Source: CG2-30-51-40 sp041753575 (GTDB taxonomy: Bacteria; Desulfobacterota; DSM-4660; Desulfatiglandales; Desulfatiglandaceae). Taken from it: a stretch of DNA of 64,000 bases. Within the stretch, counting starts at the first letter, position 1. Each line of letters opens with the position of its first letter. Both the position numbers and the translations under genes were made by a program. Positions 51,311 through 60,387 of this stretch are shown one piece after another. The DNA lies in NCBI GenBank assembly GCA_041753575.1, contig JBGSUA010000102.1:1-64000 (forward strand), written 5' to 3'. The notes beneath the pieces were generated by a model. It did not search any database, was not told the DNA's origin, and saw only the letters and a program-made list of their open reading frames with translations.

Positions 51311-51678
51311 AAGCAAAAATCCTTCTTATAGAAGACAACGAGCAAAACCGTTATCTGGTGACCTTCCTCCTGGAGCAGCGGGGTCACCAAGTCATTCCTG
51401 CGATGTCCGGCTCCTCGGGCCTGGAGCTGGCGACCAAGGTCCTTCCTGACCTGATTCTACTCGACATTCAGTTGCCAGGCATGGACGGTTATTCCGTGGC
51501 GCGCGCTTTGAAAAGTGATCCCCTGCTTAAACCCATCCCCATTGTCGCGGTCACCTCCTATGCCATGGTTGGGGACCGCGAGAGGGTTTTCGCGGCAGGG
51601 GCGGAAGGTTATATCGAAAAACCCATAAATCCTGAGACATTTCCGGATGAAATAGAACGGTTTATCCGCTCCCGATAA
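51307..51678 (+). CDS. CheY-like single-domain response regulator
   Basis: This 123-residue receiver has the acidic pocket (E9, D10), phospho-acceptor D53 in LILLDIQLPGMDG, the switch Thr in AVTSYA, and the Lys in YIEKPI. No output domain is present, so it acts by protein contact or as a phosphate shuttle. It is coupled to the upstream kinase by a four-base overlap and lies 13 bases before a hybrid kinase gene. A relay from kinase to receiver to hybrid kinase is likely. Confidence 0.93.
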   Translation: MKAKILLIEDNEQNRYLVTFLLEQRGHQVIPAMSGSSGLELATKVLPDLILLDIQLPGMDGYSVARALKSDPLLKPIPIVAVTSYAMVGDRERVFAAGAEGYIEKPINPETFPDEIERFIRSR

Positions 51679-51691
51679 AGGAGGCTTTACC

Positions 51692-54118
51692 ATGATCCTC
51701 GTGCTCATTGTGGACGACAACACCGAGAATCTATACATGCTGCGGGCACTTCTGCAAGGTAACGGCTGCGACGTTAACGAAGCCCGCAACGGCGCTGAGG
51801 CTTTGAACAGAGCGCGGGAGGCGCCGCCTGACCTAATCATTTCAGACCTGTTAATGCCGGTTATGGACGGCTACACTCTCCTGCGCCACTGGAAAGCCGA
51901 TGAACTGCTCCGGCAAATCCCTTTCATCGTATATACAGCCACCTATACCGACCCCAAGGATAAGACCCTGGCACTGGATCTGGGCGCCGATGCCTTTATC
52001 ATAAAACCCTTGGATCCGGAGCCATTCTGGGCGAGCATTCAGGATATCCTGAAGCAAAAAGAGAACGGCAAGCCTTCGCCGAATGCTGTTCCGGAGATTC
52101 CGGAAACGGGATTGATGCAGGAATACAGTGAAGTGCTCGTTCGGAAGCTGGAAAAAAAGGTCTTCCAACTGGAGCAACTCAAAATCTCGCTGGAGGAGGA
52201 CATCGCCCGGAGAGAGCAGGTCGAGGCTGCACTTCGAACGGCTAGACAGGACTGGGAAGACATCTTTCAGGCAATCGGGCACCCTATACTTATCCTGGAC
52301 ATTAATTATGGGATCCTTGCGGCCAACAAGTCGGCGTTGAAGGCAAGCGGCAGATCCCTTGACGCAATGCTGACCTCAAGATGCTATGATATTTTTCATA
52401 AGGATAGCGCTCCGCCGCAAGGCTGTCCCATGGATGCCATTCTTCAATCAGGTTCGATGGATACAGTTGAAATGGAGGTGGAGGCCCTGGGCTGCCATTA
52501 TCTTGTCTCCTGCACGCCGGTACTGGGAGAGGATGGTAAGATCGAAAAGATTATCCATATTGCCGCCGACATCACGGACCGTAAACTGGCCGAAGAGGCA
52601 CTTCGTGTAAGCGAAGAGAAGTACAGGCGCCTTTTCGAGGAATCCCCCGCCCCTGTCTTTGTAAATCTGGTTGACGGAAAGATTACGGACGCCAATAAGG
52701 CCTTCGAAGACCTATTGGGTTACACGAGAAAGGAGCTTATAGGCGCCAGCATCATAGAACTCTACGCCGACCCGGAGGATCGGCCGGGCTTCAGAAGCGC
52801 TGTTGAGGAGGCAGGATTTGTCAAAGATTACCCCATTCGATTCAAGAAGAAAGACGGCACGCCTGTCAACTGCATTACTTCAGCAAGCGTACAGAGGTCG
52901 GAGGACGGGAAAATCAAGGGCTACCGCGGTATCCTGCGCGATCTTACCGTTGAAAAGTCTTTGCAGGCTCAACTCCTTCAGGCTCAGAAAATGGATGCCT
53001 TCGGCGCGCTCGCGGGGGGCGTTGCCCATGATTTCAATAATATCCTGCAAGTGGTCCTTGGATACACAGATTTGCTTCTAACTGATGAGAAGCTGCCGCC
53101 GAGTTGCCTTCAGGATTTAAAGACGATTTGCGAAGCAGCACGCCGTGGGGCTGACCTGGTTCAAAGACTACTTATTTTCAGCAGGAAGGTTGAAACCAGA
53201 CATCAACCGACTAATCTCAATTTCCGTATTACCGAACTGAGAAAAATGCTGGAGAGGACGATCCCCAAGATGATCGGAATCGAGGTTTCGCTGGCCGAGG
53301 ATCTGGCAAGGATCAACGCCGATCCCCTTCAGATAGATCAGGTCCTTATGAACCTGGCAGTGAATGCGCGTGACGCGATGCCCGACGGGGGAAAGCTGAT
53401 CATAGAAACAGCCAATATCGTCATTGATAAGGAATATGCAGGAAGACATGTTGACGTAAAACCTGGCCGATATGTGCTCTTAACAGTCACTGACACCGGG
53501 ATAGGGATGAATAAAGACATCATGGAACATATCTTCGAGCCCTTCTTTACTACCAAAGAAGCCGGCAAGGGAACCGGGCTGGGCCTTGCCATTGTCCATG
53601 GGATTGTTAAGCAGCATGGAGGCCACGTAAAGTGCTACAGTGAACTTGGTGTGGGGACCACCTTCAAAATTTATCTGCCCTATATGGCCGCGAATGAGAA
53701 GATTGAGGAAGTCAGACCCAGACAAATGCCGAGAGGCGGATCTGAGACCATACTTCTCGTGGACGACGAGGAATCTATCCGTAAATTTGGGTCCACCATC
53801 CTGAAAAAGGCCGGTTACTATGTTATTACGGCATCTAACGGGAAGGAGGCACTAGAGAAGTATATTGCACACAGCAAGAAGATAGCCTTGGTCATTCTTG
53901 ATTTCATTATGCCCGAGATGGGCGGAAAGAAGTGTCTTGAGGGCCTATTGGGCGTTAATCCCTACGTCAAGGTGGTTATTGCGAGCGGTTATTCGGGCGT
54001 CGGCCACACCAAAGACGCGCTGGAACAAGGTGCAAGGGGTTTTCTCAACAAGCCTTACGATATCTATCAGATGCTGGAGGTAGTTCGCACGCTGCTTGAT
54101 GAAGAAAAAGGAGCGTGA
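51692..54118 (+). CDS. Hybrid sensor histidine kinase, REC-PAS-PAS-kinase-REC
   Basis: The 808-residue protein starts with a receiver (LVLIVDDN, D52 in LIISDLLMPVMDG, KPLDPE). A coiled segment (130-175), two PAS domains (about 180-300 and 305-425), a HisKA of the GALAGGVAHDFNNILQVVLGY type, and a HATPase (NLAVNARDAM, DTGIGM, GTGLGLA) follow. It ends with a second receiver (ILLVDDEESIRKF, ALVILDFIMPEMGG). The receiver at each end suggests a phosphorelay that takes input from another kinase and returns or stores phosphate. The CheY-like gene and the PAS kinase just upstream are the probable partners. AAAGGAGG stands nine bases before the ATG. Confidence 0.93.
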   Translation: MILVLIVDDNTENLYMLRALLQGNGCDVNEARNGAEALNRAREAPPDLIISDLLMPVMDGYTLLRHWKADELLRQIPFIVYTATYTDPKDKTLALDLGADAFIIKPLDPEPFWASIQDILKQKENGKPSPNAVPEIPETGLMQEYSEVLVRKLEKKVFQLEQLKISLEEDIARREQVEAALRTARQDWEDIFQAIGHPILILDINYGILAANKSALKASGRSLDAMLTSRCYDIFHKDSAPPQGCPMDAILQSGSMDTVEMEVEALGCHYLVSCTPVLGEDGKIEKIIHIAADITDRKLAEEALRVSEEKYRRLFEESPAPVFVNLVDGKITDANKAFEDLLGYTRKELIGASIIELYADPEDRPGFRSAVEEAGFVKDYPIRFKKKDGTPVNCITSASVQRSEDGKIKGYRGILRDLTVEKSLQAQLLQAQKMDAFGALAGGVAHDFNNILQVVLGYTDLLLTDEKLPPSCLQDLKTICEAARRGADLVQRLLIFSRKVETRHQPTNLNFRITELRKMLERTIPKMIGIEVSLAEDLARINADPLQIDQVLMNLAVNARDAMPDGGKLIIETANIVIDKEYAGRHVDVKPGRYVLLTVTDTGIGMNKDIMEHIFEPFFTTKEAGKGTGLGLAIVHGIVKQHGGHVKCYSELGVGTTFKIYLPYMAANEKIEEVRPRQMPRGGSETILLVDDEESIRKFGSTILKKAGYYVITASNGKEALEKYIAHSKKIALVILDFIMPEMGGKKCLEGLLGVNPYVKVVIASGYSGVGHTKDALEQGARGFLNKPYDIYQMLEVVRTLLDEEKGA

Positions 54119-54265
54119 AAGGATTTTCTCATTGCCCGTTCAAGGATATTCGCCTTGGAAACATCAAAGCATGCCTGCGTTGTAGTGGAGTTTGGAGAGG
54201 CACGGGATTTTGACAGCTTTAAAGCAGATTTTGAGCAGATCCGTATGAGCTTCAAGCTCAAGTGA
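54119..54265 (+). pseudogene. Coding-like tail in frame with the hybrid kinase stop
   Basis: Directly after the TGA stop of the hybrid kinase the same frame stays open for 48 codons (ACVVVEFGEARDFDSF is part) and ends at another TGA. The sequence looks protein-like and has no good start codon. It may be what remains of a gene fused or truncated by the first stop, or a readthrough tail. No family is recognised. Confidence 0.3.
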
Positions 54266-54327
54266 CTTTCAGCCTTTTGGACGCAGGTCACGGAACAGGC
54301 CGCGCTTGAAATCGAAAGGGATATACA

Positions 54328-55074
54328 GTGACTACCTATAGGATACATCCCATCGTCATGGGAACAAAGGTATTTGACAAGGGCATGATGACATATCAGC
54401 ACGGATACGGCAGACAATACGTTATTCCCATCTATTGCTGGTATCTGGAGGGAGGCGATAGAAAAATCATTGTTGATACAGGCGAGATGAACCCGATCAG
54501 ATCAAAGGACAGAGAAGAAAAGATAGGCGGAAGGATCTATTCCTTTGAGGAGGGGTTAAGCCGCTGGAGTTTGTCCCCTGAAGATATAGATGTCGTCATT
54601 CACACCCACCTTCATAACGATCACTGCGAGAACGACTTTAAGTGCAAAAACGCCGAGATATTTGTCCATGAAAAGGAATTGGAAAGCATCCACAATCCTC
54701 ATCCGCTGGACTTTCGCTATCTGGCCGACTACTTGGAGGAGGCGGAAGAAAACGGTCAGATCAGAACAGTCTCCCGGGACGGAGAGATCCTGCCGGATAT
54801 CGAGGTCATGCACACGCCTGCTCACACGCCGGGAGGTCTTACAATATTTGTCAATACAACCGGAGGCAGCGCGGCCATAACGGGTTTCTGCGTGATCATG
54901 GAGAACTTCTATCCGTCCAAAGAGATTACTTCAATGGAGATGGAGGTGATCCCGCCCGGAACTCACGTTAACGCTTACGATGCCTATGACATCCTGCTTA
55001 AGGTGAAGAAGAAGGCCGATATCCTTATCCCGCTTCATGAACCCGGATTCGCCTCCGTGGAAAGCATACCTTGA
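54328..55074 (+). CDS. Metallo-beta-lactamase-fold hydrolase, lactonase-like
   Basis: The 248-residue protein has the metal motif H94-x-H96-x-D98-H99 in HTHLHNDHCEN, followed by HTPAHTPGGLT and a final PLHEPG that supplies further ligands. The overall layout (YWLEGG..IIVDTG strand at the start) resembles N-acyl-homoserine lactonases and related two-metal hydrolases. The real substrate is unknown. The start is GTG 54328 with GAAAGGG ten bases upstream. A DUF2284 gene follows 19 bases later on the same strand. Confidence 0.85.
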   Translation: MTTYRIHPIVMGTKVFDKGMMTYQHGYGRQYVIPIYCWYLEGGDRKIIVDTGEMNPIRSKDREEKIGGRIYSFEEGLSRWSLSPEDIDVVIHTHLHNDHCENDFKCKNAEIFVHEKELESIHNPHPLDFRYLADYLEEAEENGQIRTVSRDGEILPDIEVMHTPAHTPGGLTIFVNTTGGSAAITGFCVIMENFYPSKEITSMEMEVIPPGTHVNAYDAYDILLKVKKKADILIPLHEPGFASVESIP

Positions 55075-55093
55075 GGAGGAAAAACTGCGATAA

Positions 55094-55675
55094 ATGAATC
55101 CTGAAATTCTCAAGAACGAGGCCTTGCGGCTGGGAGCCTCTGACGCCGTTTTCATAAAGACTTCTTCCATATCCGTGGAAGAGGCGCTTGTTGAGATGTG
55201 CAGGACGCCCGGCTGCACCGGCTACGGCAAGAGCGCCAATTGCCCTCCACATGTCATGGGGCCCCAAGACGCGCGGGTTTTTGTAGCCGGCTTTAAGGAG
55301 GCCCTGCTTTTCAAGCTTGCTGTGGAGCCATCGCTTCTCCTCTCCGATGATAGGTTCAAGATATTTGAACTGGTCTTTCGCATCGCGGCAGGGCTTGAAC
55401 TGAAGGCCCGCTCTTTGGGATTCAGGAAGGTAAAAGCCCTTGCCGCAGGCTCCTGCAAGCCGGTCTTCTGCAATGAAGAACCCTGCGCAGCCCTTGTCGG
55501 TAAAGGCGAATGCAGACATCCTTCACTTGCCAGACCCTCAATGGAGGCCCTTGGTATAAATGTATTCAAGCTCGCTGAGGAGGTCGGTTGGCCGATCCAC
55601 CGAATAACAAAGACCAGCGATCCGGGGGGCATCCCCTCAGCCATGGTCTCGGGGATGGTGCTTTTCAGCGTTTAG
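55094..55675 (+). CDS. DUF2284 metal-binding protein
   Basis: The 193-residue protein has the DUF2284 cysteine pattern: CRTPGCTGYGKSANCPPH near the N-terminus, and AAGSCKPVFCNEEPCAALVGKGECRHP later. The cysteines probably hold an iron-sulfur cluster or another metal. The family occurs in anaerobes, and the function is unknown. GGAGG lies 18 bases before ATG 55094 with GGAGGAAAAACTGCG in between, so spacing is loose. It is in a likely two-gene unit with the lactonase-like hydrolase gene. Confidence 0.87.
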   Translation: MNPEILKNEALRLGASDAVFIKTSSISVEEALVEMCRTPGCTGYGKSANCPPHVMGPQDARVFVAGFKEALLFKLAVEPSLLLSDDRFKIFELVFRIAAGLELKARSLGFRKVKALAAGSCKPVFCNEEPCAALVGKGECRHPSLARPSMEALGINVFKLAEEVGWPIHRITKTSDPGGIPSAMVSGMVLFSV

Positions 55676-55792
55676 GGTCTTAGCCTCTTACACCTTATAT
55701 GATCGCACAATATCATCCTGGAATTTAGGTGGAATTGTTTGGAAGACTTTAATGCGGAATCCTCTTGGGACTGTTGTACCTGAGCTGATTGC

Positions 55793-56902
55793 CTATTCCG
55801 AAACATAGGGAAGGGGCCATATCCTGAAGTAGTCTCTTATGCGAATCCACACTCCTACAAGGCCCTCCGGCTCAAATATGATGAAAAGGATGATGAGACC
55901 TCCAAAGACAAGCTCCTTTACAGGTCCGAGGATTATGGTGATGTTGGGATCATAGACCTGAGCCAGGAAGCTAACTGCCTGATCCAGCAGCACCGGGACA
56001 AGGGTTATGAAAATCACGCCGAAGACAGTTCCCACAATCCTTCCCAGACCCCCCACAAGCACCATGGCCAGTATTATTATTGAATGCAGGAAGCTGTAGT
56101 CTCCTGGAATGGCCGTTCTGAGGAGACCAGCGAAGAGGGCGCCGGCGACCCCCGCGTAAAAGGATGCAAGCCCAAAGGAAAGCAGCTTGTATCTGAAGAT
56201 GGATATGCCGATTATCTCCGCGGATACATCGTTGTCCCTTATGGCGATAAACGCCCTTCCTATTTTTGAGCGTGTTATATTCTTGGCCCCCCAGACAAGC
56301 AGAAGCGTCAGCAGAAAAAGGAAGACAAAGTAGGAGAGGTTTTTCTCAAGGGATATGCCCAGGAAAAATGGAGTGGGGAGTTCCAAACCCCTTGTGCCCT
56401 TCGTTACACCCTCCCAGTGTATGATCACGTAGTCAATGACGAACTGGAAGGCCAGGGTTGCAACCATCAGATAAAAACCCTTGATCCTGAGAGATGGGGT
56501 GCCGACTATGATACCCAGGGCCGCTGCTGAAAGCCCGGCCGCCGCAACCGAGATAGCGAATGGAACTCCGAACCTGGTTATCAGGAGGGCCGATGTATAA
56601 GCCCCGGCGCACATGAAGGCCGCATGCCCCAGGGAAAGAAGCCCGGTGAATCCCACCAGCAGATTAAGCCCTGTCGCTGCTATGAGGTTGACCAGGATAA
56701 GATTCATGATGAAATAATGATATTCGTTTGCTCCGATCCCAACCCTTGAGCCGAGGACCATAAGACCAACAAGAAGCAGAAACACGGCGAACCATAGCCT
56801 CTTAAACCTGGTTCTGAAAATCCTTTCGTCCTGCCTGTAACCGAATGCCGCGTTGGAGGAAAACAGATCGTTGTAAAGCTCGGAGACGGATCTCAAGGTC
56901 AT
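55793..56902 (-). CDS. livM: LIV-type ABC transporter permease (LivM)
   Basis: The 369-residue permease has eight or more helices and the LivM signatures NLLVGFTGLLSLGHAAFMCAGAY and GLSAAALGIIVGTPSLRIKGFYLMV (in overlapping parts), and RAFIAIRDNDVSAEIIGIS facing the ATPase. It forms the inner-membrane channel together with LivH. It is the last gene of the operon; its ATG overlaps the stop of the CoA ligase gene by four bases. An N-terminal cytoplasmic extension of about 30 residues precedes the first helix. Confidence 0.92.
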   Translation of the reverse strand: MTLRSVSELYNDLFSSNAAFGYRQDERIFRTRFKRLWFAVFLLLVGLMVLGSRVGIGANEYHYFIMNLILVNLIAATGLNLLVGFTGLLSLGHAAFMCAGAYTSALLITRFGVPFAISVAAAGLSAAALGIIVGTPSLRIKGFYLMVATLAFQFVIDYVIIHWEGVTKGTRGLELPTPFFLGISLEKNLSYFVFLFLLTLLLVWGAKNITRSKIGRAFIAIRDNDVSAEIIGISIFRYKLLSFGLASFYAGVAGALFAGLLRTAIPGDYSFLHSIIILAMVLVGGLGRIVGTVFGVIFITLVPVLLDQAVSFLAQVYDPNITIILGPVKELVFGGLIILFIIFEPEGLVGVWIRIRDYFRIWPLPYVSE

Positions 56903-58818
56903 ACCTCCTCTAGGGCCACTACGCCTCTGAAGGCGGATGCCCGGCCATCTTCATAGCGTATCTCTATATCCAGATTATGGCTTTTCTTTGCACTGTAAAG
57001 GTCTTCTATCAGGGCATTGTATCTTTCGTTTACAAAGGCCCTCCTGACCTTCTTTGTCCTTGTGAGTTCCCCGTCATCCGGGTGCAGGGTCTTTATCAGT
57101 ATGGCAAAGCGTCTGATCCTTATGTTTGCCGGAAAGCGCGTGCAGATGGACCCTATTTCCTGCCGGATGAGGGCATAGACCTCTGCCCTCTGAGATAGAT
57201 CCTGTATCGTGGTAAAGGACATTCCTCTTTTTTTGGCCCAGTTCCCTACGTTTTCAAGGTCTATGCTCACTATGGCAACAACAAAAGCCCTTCCCGCGCC
57301 GCAAACAAGAGCTTCGTGGATGTAAGGGCTGAACTTGAGGCGGGTCTCTATGTCCTGGGGGGCGAACCTGGTTCCGTCGGTGAGAGTCATTACATCCTTT
57401 GCCCTGTCAAAGACGTAGAGATGTCCGTCCTCGCCGAAATAGCCCGTATCTCCGGTTTTTAAGAACCCGTCTGAGGTGTAGCCCTCCCGTGTGGCCTCCT
57501 CGTTTTTGTAATAGCCAAGATGGGTGTTCTTTCCCTTGACCAGAATCTCTCCTTCCTTTGAGATCTTCACTACCACCCCGGGAATGGCGACTCCAACGGT
57601 CTCGGGCCGGACATCGTCTTCCCTGTGGGTGGTTGCGATGCCTGCGCACTCAGATTGGCCGAATACCTGCCGCAGATCAATTCCCAGGGCCTTGAAATAC
57701 TTGAATACCTCCGGGGAGATGGCTCCTCCTCCAGTGACTGCCATCTTTACCCGGCCAAGGCCCACCTTGTTTTTGAGGGGGCGGATCACAAAGAAATCCG
57801 CAAGGGGGCCGAGGAGCCTTATCAAGATCCCCGGCCTCTGGCCGGCCAGTGCTGCTTCCGTATTCTTGAGGCCAAATTTCATGGCAAGTCTGTAGCAGGA
57901 GCGTTTGAAGAAATCGGCATTCTCCATCGCTGCCTGGATCGTTGAGATGATGAGCTCCCATACGGCCGGTGTGCCTCCGAAATAGTAAGGCTGAAGCTCA
58001 AGAAGATCCTTTCTGAGGGTCTCGGTTTCCTCCGGGAAATTGTAGTGGGCCCCCACAGTGAGAAAGCGCACAACGTTGTAGAGCTGCTCCCCTATCCATG
58101 CGAGCGGGGCCGCCGAGAGAAGTTCGTCCCCCCTGTTCATCCTCACCACCTGACCATAGCTCTCAGAGGCGAACAGGAGGTTTTCATGGCTCAGGATGGA
58201 GAGCTTTGGTTTTGCCGTGGTCCCGGAGGTCGTAAGCATGATGGCAGGCGCCGCGGGATCTACTTTAGCGGCCTTTTCCGCAAGATAGTTACCATTTCCT
58301 GATCCCTCCAGCCTCTTGCCCATCTCGATCAGGTCCTCAAAGCGCATGAGAAAGGAGTGTTGCCTGTAGTAGTGGCTCATTCCCCTCGAGTCCCAGACTA
58401 TCACCTTTTTTACTGTGCTCTTTATCTGTTCCCAGATGGATATGATCTTGTCGGCCTGCTCCTGATCTCGCAATACAAGTATCGCCGATTCGGCATAGGA
58501 TATGAGGTAGCGTATCTCCTCGGGCAGGCTGTCCGGATAGGCCCCTGTAGGAATACCCCCTGCCGCCATGGCCGCGAACTCGGCGATGATCCACTCCGGC
58601 TTGTTGTCTCCGATTATGAGAAGATTCTGTCCTGTGCCGAAATCAAGGGCCTCAAGAGCCAGGGCAAACCGCCGCACCTCTGCCTCGAAACCGGCCCAGG
58701 TCATGGGCATCCATATGCCGAAGCGCTTTTCCCTTATCGCGACCTCATCCGGCATCTCAATGGCGTTTTTGACGATAAGGGCGATCAGGCTGTCGGCACG
58801 CGCAGAATCAATCGTCAT
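56899..58818 (-). CDS. AMP-dependent acyl-CoA ligase within a LIV transporter operon
   Basis: The 639-residue protein is of the long-chain fatty-acid/aryl-CoA ligase type. It has the AMP motif MLTTSGTTAKPKLSILSHEN (P-loop, TTAKPK for the usual TTGKPK), VFGQSECAGIATTH (adenine motif), and LKTGDTGYFGEDGHLYVFDRAKDVMTLTDG (hinge). It activates a carboxylic acid with ATP and CoA. Its place between livG and livM, with four-base overlaps at both ends, ties its substrate to that of the transporter: import followed at once by thioesterification. The substrate may be a fatty, aromatic or branched acid. The N-terminal start (MTIDSARADSLIALI) is fixed by the ATGA overlap with livG. Confidence 0.92.
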   Translation of the reverse strand: MTIDSARADSLIALIVKNAIEMPDEVAIREKRFGIWMPMTWAGFEAEVRRFALALEALDFGTGQNLLIIGDNKPEWIIAEFAAMAAGGIPTGAYPDSLPEEIRYLISYAESAILVLRDQEQADKIISIWEQIKSTVKKVIVWDSRGMSHYYRQHSFLMRFEDLIEMGKRLEGSGNGNYLAEKAAKVDPAAPAIMLTTSGTTAKPKLSILSHENLLFASESYGQVVRMNRGDELLSAAPLAWIGEQLYNVVRFLTVGAHYNFPEETETLRKDLLELQPYYFGGTPAVWELIISTIQAAMENADFFKRSCYRLAMKFGLKNTEAALAGQRPGILIRLLGPLADFFVIRPLKNKVGLGRVKMAVTGGGAISPEVFKYFKALGIDLRQVFGQSECAGIATTHREDDVRPETVGVAIPGVVVKISKEGEILVKGKNTHLGYYKNEEATREGYTSDGFLKTGDTGYFGEDGHLYVFDRAKDVMTLTDGTRFAPQDIETRLKFSPYIHEALVCGAGRAFVVAIVSIDLENVGNWAKKRGMSFTTIQDLSQRAEVYALIRQEIGSICTRFPANIRIRRFAILIKTLHPDDGELTRTKKVRRAFVNERYNALIEDLYSAKKSHNLDIEIRYEDGRASAFRGVVALEEV

Positions 58819-59609
58819 TTCTTTTGCCTTCCGAGATAGGCCTCTATCACCTTTGGGTTTTGTCTGACCTCATCGGGGCTTCCTTCGGCTATCTTTGTGC
58901 CGAAGTTCAGCACGCAGACACGGTCTGAAAGATCCATGACAGCGGCAAGATCATGCTCGATCCATACCACGGTCATGCCCATATCCCTCTGTACGTCAAG
59001 GATATAGCTTGCCATATCCTCCTTCTCCTCAACGGCCATGCCGGACATGATCTCATCCAGGAGAAGAATCCTGGGTTTCATGGCAAGGGCGCGGGCCATG
59101 TCCACCCTCTTTCTGATCCCCAGGGGAAGCACTCCGACCGGCGAGTACCGGAAACTGGAGAGGCCCATAAAGTCTATTATCTCTTCTTCGATAGCCTTCC
59201 TGTGTGAGATCTCGTCGCGGACGATTTCAGGAAACCTGAAAAAACTTCCCAGGAGAGAGAACTTCATCATCATGTGGCGGCCGAGCTTTATGTTGTCGAG
59301 GACGGTCATCCCCTGGAACAGCTCTACCTTCTGGAACGTCCTTGCAATTCCCATTGAGGCCGCCTGGTGCGGCTTAAGACCGGTGATGCTTCTCCCGCCA
59401 AAGAGGATGTCGCCTTCCTGGGGTCTGTAGTGGGCGTTTATGCAGTTTAGAAGGCTTGTCTTTCCAGCTCCGTTAGGGCCTATGACGCAGAAGATCTCCC
59501 CTTTCTTCACAGAGAGGCTTATGTTGTTTAAGACCTGAAGCCCGCCGAAGGAAAGCCTTATTCCCATTATCGTGAGAAGCCCGTTCTCTTTGAGGTGCTC
59601 TAGAGCCAT
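58815..59609 (-). CDS. livG: LIV-type ABC transporter ATP-binding protein (LivG)
   Basis: The 264-residue ATPase has Walker A GPNGAGKTSLLN and Walker B ILLLDEIMSGM. The signature region reads VGVLPLGIRKRVDMARAL, where the usual LSGGQ is degraded to LPLGI, and the P of DEP is replaced. Such relaxed signatures are common in LivG proteins of this ligase-linked type in my experience of the family. It drives import by LivHM together with LivF. The start at 59609 overlaps the end of livF by ten bases; its stop overlaps the ligase ATG by four bases. Confidence 0.9.
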   Translation of the reverse strand: MALEHLKENGLLTIMGIRLSFGGLQVLNNISLSVKKGEIFCVIGPNGAGKTSLLNCINAHYRPQEGDILFGGRSITGLKPHQAASMGIARTFQKVELFQGMTVLDNIKLGRHMMMKFSLLGSFFRFPEIVRDEISHRKAIEEEIIDFMGLSSFRYSPVGVLPLGIRKRVDMARALAMKPRILLLDEIMSGMAVEEKEDMASYILDVQRDMGMTVVWIEHDLAAVMDLSDRVCVLNFGTKIAEGSPDEVRQNPKVIEAYLGRQKK

Positions 59610-60385
59610 CGCTTGCGCCTCTTGTAGCGTTTGGCGTCCCTGTAGCTCTTGCGGGCCTTTTCCCCGGATCCAAGATAGAACTCCCGCACATCCTTGTTTG
59701 CGGCAAGTTCATCTGCCTTTCCTTCAAGCACTATGCGTCCAAGCTCCATTACGTAACCCTTGGTGCCTATTTCGAGTGCCGCGCTGGCGTTCTGTTCAAC
59801 AAGCATAACGCTGATGCCTGATTCGTTGAGACGCTTGATGATCGCGAAAAGTTCCTCAGTTATGAGCGGGGCGAGCCCCAGGGAAGGCTCATCCAGCAGA
59901 AGTATCCTGGGTTGTGTCATAAGCGCCATTGCAATGGCGAGCATCTGCTGCTCTCCTCCCGAAGCGTAGCCGGCCTTCTTCCGGGCCAGGCCCCTCAGGG
60001 GAGGAAAGTATTGATAGGCCTTTTCCATATCAGCCTTCACGTTTCCGCTCCACCTTGAGAAGGCTGCGGCTCCGAGGTTTTCTTCGATGGTGAGATACCA
60101 GAAAACAGGTCTGTCCTCCATCACGTATGTGAGGCCGTGGTGTTTCATTATGCCAACGGTATCCATGCCCCTTATAGATGAACCCCTCAGCTTTATGTCT
60201 CCCTCTATGATGTCGCCGTCGTAGAAATCAATCATGCCGGAGACGGCCCTGAGCAGGGTAGTCTTGCCGGCTCCGTTGGCGCCTATGATGACCAGAAGTT
60301 CTCCTTCCTCCAGATTGAGGGATATGCCGTTTAAGACCGAGATCACGTCGTGATAAACGACTCTGAGGTTCTCCACTGCGAGCAT
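59600..60385 (-). CDS. livF: LIV-type ABC transporter ATP-binding protein (LivF)
   Basis: The 261-residue ATPase begins MLAVENLRVVYHDVISVLNG and has Walker A GANGAGKTTLLRA, the signature YASGGEQQMLAIAMAL and Walker B ILLLDEPSLGLAP, all intact. It pairs with LivG. The C-terminal tail SGEKARKSYRDAKRYKRRKRWL is a basic extension not usual for LivF. ATG 60385 follows GAGAGGG; a longer open frame to 60529 lies inside livH and is not used. It starts two bases after the livH stop. Confidence 0.92.
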   Translation of the reverse strand: MLAVENLRVVYHDVISVLNGISLNLEEGELLVIIGANGAGKTTLLRAVSGMIDFYDGDIIEGDIKLRGSSIRGMDTVGIMKHHGLTYVMEDRPVFWYLTIEENLGAAAFSRWSGNVKADMEKAYQYFPPLRGLARKKAGYASGGEQQMLAIAMALMTQPRILLLDEPSLGLAPLITEELFAIIKRLNESGISVMLVEQNASAALEIGTKGYVMELGRIVLEGKADELAANKDVREFYLGSGEKARKSYRDAKRYKRRKRWL

Positions 60386-60387
60386 TT

